Source: Cyclobacterium amurskyense (GTDB lineage Bacteria; Bacteroidota; Bacteroidia; Cytophagales; Cyclobacteriaceae). Taken from it: a stretch of 64,000 bases of DNA. The stretch is taken from positions 1,054,001 to 1,118,000 of the forward strand of contig NZ_CP012040.1 of assembly GCF_001050135.1 (NCBI RefSeq), written 5' to 3'. Positions 61,165 through 64,000 of this stretch are shown here, piece after piece. The notes below the pieces were generated by a model. It was not told where the DNA came from, searched no databases, and saw nothing but the letters and a program-made list of their open reading frames with translations. Position 1 is the first letter of the stretch, and every line of letters starts with the position of its first letter. The position numbers were made by a program, and so were the translations under genes.

Positions 61165-63942
61165 TTATAGAAATTTCAACTGTAATTCAGTTAGGTCTTC
61201 CTGACCAATCCACTCAGCCATTAGCCTTAAATTGGCACTGGCATATTGGTCTAATCCAATTATACGGCAATATTTCACTAACGTTACCCACAAAACCGGA
61301 TCTTTATTGAATTGGCAAGCTCCCTGTAGCAATTCATAACGTTTCTCCGCCTCCTCAATTTGTTCCATCTGCGCCAAAACCATAGGTGTCAAATACGGGT
61401 TAAGGACTGTAATTTCACTATTATCACTGGCTAGTGTCCCGCCAACCTTAACCTTTTGGAGATACTCTTCAAGAGAAGAACCTTCCACAGTAAATTGCCC
61501 GCTATTATTTGCTATTGGGAGCAGTTCCTCAAGCGTATTTTCTTCAAGCCAGTGAGATTTTCTTTTTATAATTTCTCCGGCAAGAATTTCTTTATTTCTA
61601 TCACTTTCCAAAGACCTCAATGTTGGCAATAATTCTTTACCCAACATCCCTGGAAGTCTTGCCAAGGTTTGGTAAAGTTTTACAGTGTCATTCTCTAACA
61701 ATTGTCCCGACTTATCAAATCGCATCCAATCAGGGAAATCCACTTTTTGGCTTGCTGAAATAAAGGCCGATTCCTCTTTCAATTCACCGAAATACAAGAA
61801 TGGCAAGTGGTCAGATGTGAATTTCGAATAGCCTTTTAAGGATGCTTGCTTCCATTCAATCGCTGCTTTTTCAAAATCACCTTGTTCAGATAGAACCCAT
61901 CCTGCAAATGCATGATAAAAACCTGCATCCTGACTGAACCTAAAGGCCATTCCATTTAAGTGTTCAAGTAATCCCTTAATATCGCCGGATTTGTACTTCA
62001 ATATCAAGCCAGATTCTTTTAAACTTTGCTCTACCGATAAGGAAAGTTCTTCCTGATTTAGCATTGAATCAAGGTCTGCACTTAGCATACTATTAAAATA
62101 ACCTTTTTCGGTATTCGTTAGAAAATTCCTAATCAATGACCTTCCTATCAAATCATTGGTAAGGTCATTCTCAAATGAATTGATCTCTAAAGGCACAGTC
62201 TCTCCCCCTGCATTCTTAGCTGCTAACAGATTGATTTCATTCTTTAGACCAGGAGCCGAAAGATTTTCTTCTTCCAAAGGCAAACCATGCGCAATTTTAA
62301 TCCCGGTAGCATTAAGCAGGCTCACTTCCTCAAATCCTTCCATTTTATCCAAGGTATTTAATGCCTCCTTAGGAAGGTTCATCCTATGGTAAACCAGCGC
62401 GAGATTATTTGCTAAAAAAGGGTTTCCCTGATAGTATTTCAATCCTTCTTCCAAATAAAAAACTGCCTCATTGGCCCTTGAACGCTTTTCTAACATTTTA
62501 CTCAAAAGCAAAATATCCTTTACCTGAGGGTTCTGTTCAAAACTTCTTTCTAATGTTTTGAGAGCCAGAGTAGGTTGATTTTGTTCCAGATATATATTGC
62601 TTACTGCATAAAGTGCATGGTCGTTTGAGCGATACCTATCAAAGGCATTTTCGTAGAGTACGGATGCTTCAACTGGTCTTTTGGTAGTATAATAATAATC
62701 AGCTGACAAGTGAGTTGATGAAGTACCAAATTGTATGGCAATAATCCCCGCAGCATAAACCATCAAAATCAACACCGCTATGGTTCCTCCTAGCCTCATA
62801 TGAAAATAAGGGAAAAAGGGCGGTTTATACATTATTTTTTCAATGGCATTCCCACTATTTATTATAGCAGAAAAATTCACCCAAATGTATAGACAGAATA
62901 AAACGCTAAAACCAAGCTGACTATAGGCAAATACATGATGCGTAAAATCTATCATGGGTGTATTTCCTGACAGTTCCGCCTTAAAAAGCACCAAAAGGCA
63001 AATCGCAAACCCTCCCAGATAAAAAGCCTTACCTATCCAAGGCTCATTGAAAGCCTGAGGGTAATATTTAATTCTAAAGTGAATATCGAAAAAGCCGACA
63101 ACAGCAATAAGAAAAAATAAAAGTTGGAATGAAGGTAAGGGCCATTTGTGCCAATCACCTGTAGCTTCAAGAAAAACCAAAGCCGCTAATACCAAATACA
63201 TTGTAGACACAACGGCGAAATGCCAACCGATCTTGATGCCAATACCTCTATTCAGTTTGGCTAAAAACAAATAAGTTGCAGAAACAAAAGAATGCCCAAT
63301 GTATAGAATAAAACCACTGCCCATGACAAGGGCCATTAAAAACAGATTTTCTGACAACAAATAAGTCGGTGAAGGAGCCTGAGCAAGGTAAATTAAGACA
63401 GCTAATCCCGCTATCCCCAAACCCAGAATTAATGTCATCCTAAAGCTTAATGACAAATAATTGAAAAAGAGGCGAATGATAGCTGCTGGAGCCAAAAGGA
63501 ACAGCAAGCAGATCCCCAAGGGAATATTGGTCCCTATCCCTCCAATATTTAAGCTGTTTACTCCGCTAACGCTTAACAATAATATCAGCACTCCTGCTCC
63601 TATCAAAAATGCCTGTCGCTTCAATAGTGTTATCAAAACAATAAACAACAACAAAAGCAGCCACACACCAATCCCCATCACTTGTGTCAAGATGGGGTAA
63701 GTAAGCAATGGGGCAGTCTCAAATTGATCAAGAAGCAAGAAATTCTGAACCTCTAATTCTAAAGAACTCAAGGCTAAAAGAAAGCTTCCTAAAGGAACAT
63801 TAGTTCTTTCTTCAAGCGATAAAAGTTGGGCAGATTGAAAAGAATCTCCCGCAAATTCTAACCACAACAATCCTATCCCTGCACCGATAAGAGCAGCCAA
63901 AAAAAAGAAAAAGATTAAGTTCTGCCAGATTGACCGGCGCAT
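61165..63942 (-). CDS. Large polytopic membrane protein with TPR repeats
   Basis: A 925-residue protein. Roughly the first 410 residues have about a dozen hydrophobic segments. From about residue 420 the protein is soluble and helical, with TPR-like repeats (DHALYAVSNIYLEQNQPTLALKTLERSFEQNP, NPFLANNLALVYHRMNLPKEALNTLD). I do not recognise an enzyme domain. The ATG overlaps the gatC stop by one base, so it is coupled to it. The length and layout suggest a membrane scaffold or an O-antigen-ligase-like or assembly protein, but no motif proves this. Confidence 0.75.
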   Translation of the reverse strand: MRRSIWQNLIFFFFLAALIGAGIGLLWLEFAGDSFQSAQLLSLEERTNVPLGSFLLALSSLELEVQNFLLLDQFETAPLLTYPILTQVMGIGVWLLLLLFIVLITLLKRQAFLIGAGVLILLLSVSGVNSLNIGGIGTNIPLGICLLFLLAPAAIIRLFFNYLSLSFRMTLILGLGIAGLAVLIYLAQAPSPTYLLSENLFLMALVMGSGFILYIGHSFVSATYLFLAKLNRGIGIKIGWHFAVVSTMYLVLAALVFLEATGDWHKWPLPSFQLLFFLIAVVGFFDIHFRIKYYPQAFNEPWIGKAFYLGGFAICLLVLFKAELSGNTPMIDFTHHVFAYSQLGFSVLFCLYIWVNFSAIINSGNAIEKIMYKPPFFPYFHMRLGGTIAVLILMVYAAGIIAIQFGTSSTHLSADYYYTTKRPVEASVLYENAFDRYRSNDHALYAVSNIYLEQNQPTLALKTLERSFEQNPQVKDILLLSKMLEKRSRANEAVFYLEEGLKYYQGNPFLANNLALVYHRMNLPKEALNTLDKMEGFEEVSLLNATGIKIAHGLPLEEENLSAPGLKNEINLLAAKNAGGETVPLEINSFENDLTNDLIGRSLIRNFLTNTEKGYFNSMLSADLDSMLNQEELSLSVEQSLKESGLILKYKSGDIKGLLEHLNGMAFRFSQDAGFYHAFAGWVLSEQGDFEKAAIEWKQASLKGYSKFTSDHLPFLYFGELKEESAFISASQKVDFPDWMRFDKSGQLLENDTVKLYQTLARLPGMLGKELLPTLRSLESDRNKEILAGEIIKRKSHWLEENTLEELLPIANNSGQFTVEGSSLEEYLQKVKVGGTLASDNSEITVLNPYLTPMVLAQMEQIEEAEKRYELLQGACQFNKDPVLWVTLVKYCRIIGLDQYASANLRLMAEWIGQEDLTELQLKFL

Positions 63943-64000
63943 TATTCCATTACTTTTGGAACACGGAAATAATCGGAATCTCTCTGCGGTGCATTTTTAA
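63942..64000 (-). CDS. gatC: Asp-tRNA(Asn)/Glu-tRNA(Gln) amidotransferase subunit C, C-terminus
   Basis: The last 18 codons of a reverse gene running off the right edge. They encode KNAPQRDSDYFRVPKVME and a stop (TAA, 63944-63942), the strongly conserved end of GatC (family pattern R-x-x-x-FRVPKV). GatC stabilises the GatCAB complex that makes Gln-tRNA and Asn-tRNA by transamidation. The stop overlaps the ATG of the membrane-TPR gene (TAATG). Confidence 0.85.
   Translation of the reverse strand, partial: KNAPQRDSDYFRVPKVME

Noticed and set aside
1..64000. tRNA, rRNA, tmRNA or CRISPR arrays
   Set aside because: I scanned the gene-free stretches by eye for T-loop motifs and spaced direct repeats and found none. 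A tRNAscan-SE or Infernal run would settle this.

Overview
The window is typical chromosomal DNA of a marine-type Bacteroidetes, most likely in the Cyclobacteriaceae (Cyclobacterium, Algoriphagus or Echinicola relatives). I infer this from the low G+C, the TAnnTTTG promoter boxes, the lack of Shine-Dalgarno sequences before most genes, and Bacteroidetes-type families such as DUF3822, DUF6089, DUF2027/Smr, TIGR02757, the GNAT-nitrilase fusion and PSD1/DUF1501. No species was assigned by search.

Layout. 1-4 kb: a forward run with the end of a YggS gene, DUF423, a PBP4-type carboxypeptidase, an S66 LD-carboxypeptidase and an SGNH lipoprotein, which suggests peptidoglycan turnover. 4-11 kb: DUF1573, a Pif1/RecD-like helicase, two Nudix proteins, DUF3822-coaD, pyrE and a TIGR02757 gene. 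11-18 kb: prfC, an RluA-type pseudouridine synthase, a TraB/GumN protein, a VTT membrane protein, a cystathionine gamma-synthase/lyase and a DUF2027-Smr gene. 18-29 kb: leuS, a DUF6089 barrel, MscS, then a coupled forward run of GNAT-nitrilase, kdsC, kdsA and an L,D-transpeptidase, facing a second YkuD-type protein.

29.5-31.2 kb: an IS3-family element sits inside a roughly 210-bp repeat with imperfect terminal inverted repeats. An uninterrupted copy lies in opposite orientation at 50.3-50.6 kb and shows the empty site. 31.6-35 kb: a 6-pyruvoyl-tetrahydropterin synthase/QueD homologue with folE, a terminator, then an SDR lacking the catalytic tyrosine, a coiled-coil protein, an unknown protein and a flavin reductase. 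35-50 kb: HtrA protease (reverse), dxr-rseP, lon-hslU, a two-gene molybdenum hydroxylase (reverse), and fabH-efp-accB-accC behind a near-consensus promoter.

50.8-56.8 kb: a three-gene unit (PSD1/PSCyt1 cytochrome lipoprotein, Tat-exported DUF1501 protein, and a membrane protein combining cytochrome, leucine-rich-like, chitobiase-C-like and discoidin-like regions). This is the least understood system here. 56.9-64 kb, all reverse: prfB with an intact programmed +1 frameshift site, an unknown secreted protein, ilvE, a cobalamin adenosyltransferase, a LolD/MacB-type ATPase, a large membrane-TPR protein and the end of gatC.

Several inverted repeats stand out: a perfect 18-bp stem inside the start of the DUF3822 gene, a tiered palindrome reaching into the 3' end of the TIGR02757 gene, and a hairpin overlapping the last codons of the molybdenum hydroxylase gene. 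I saw no tRNA, rRNA, CRISPR array or prophage.
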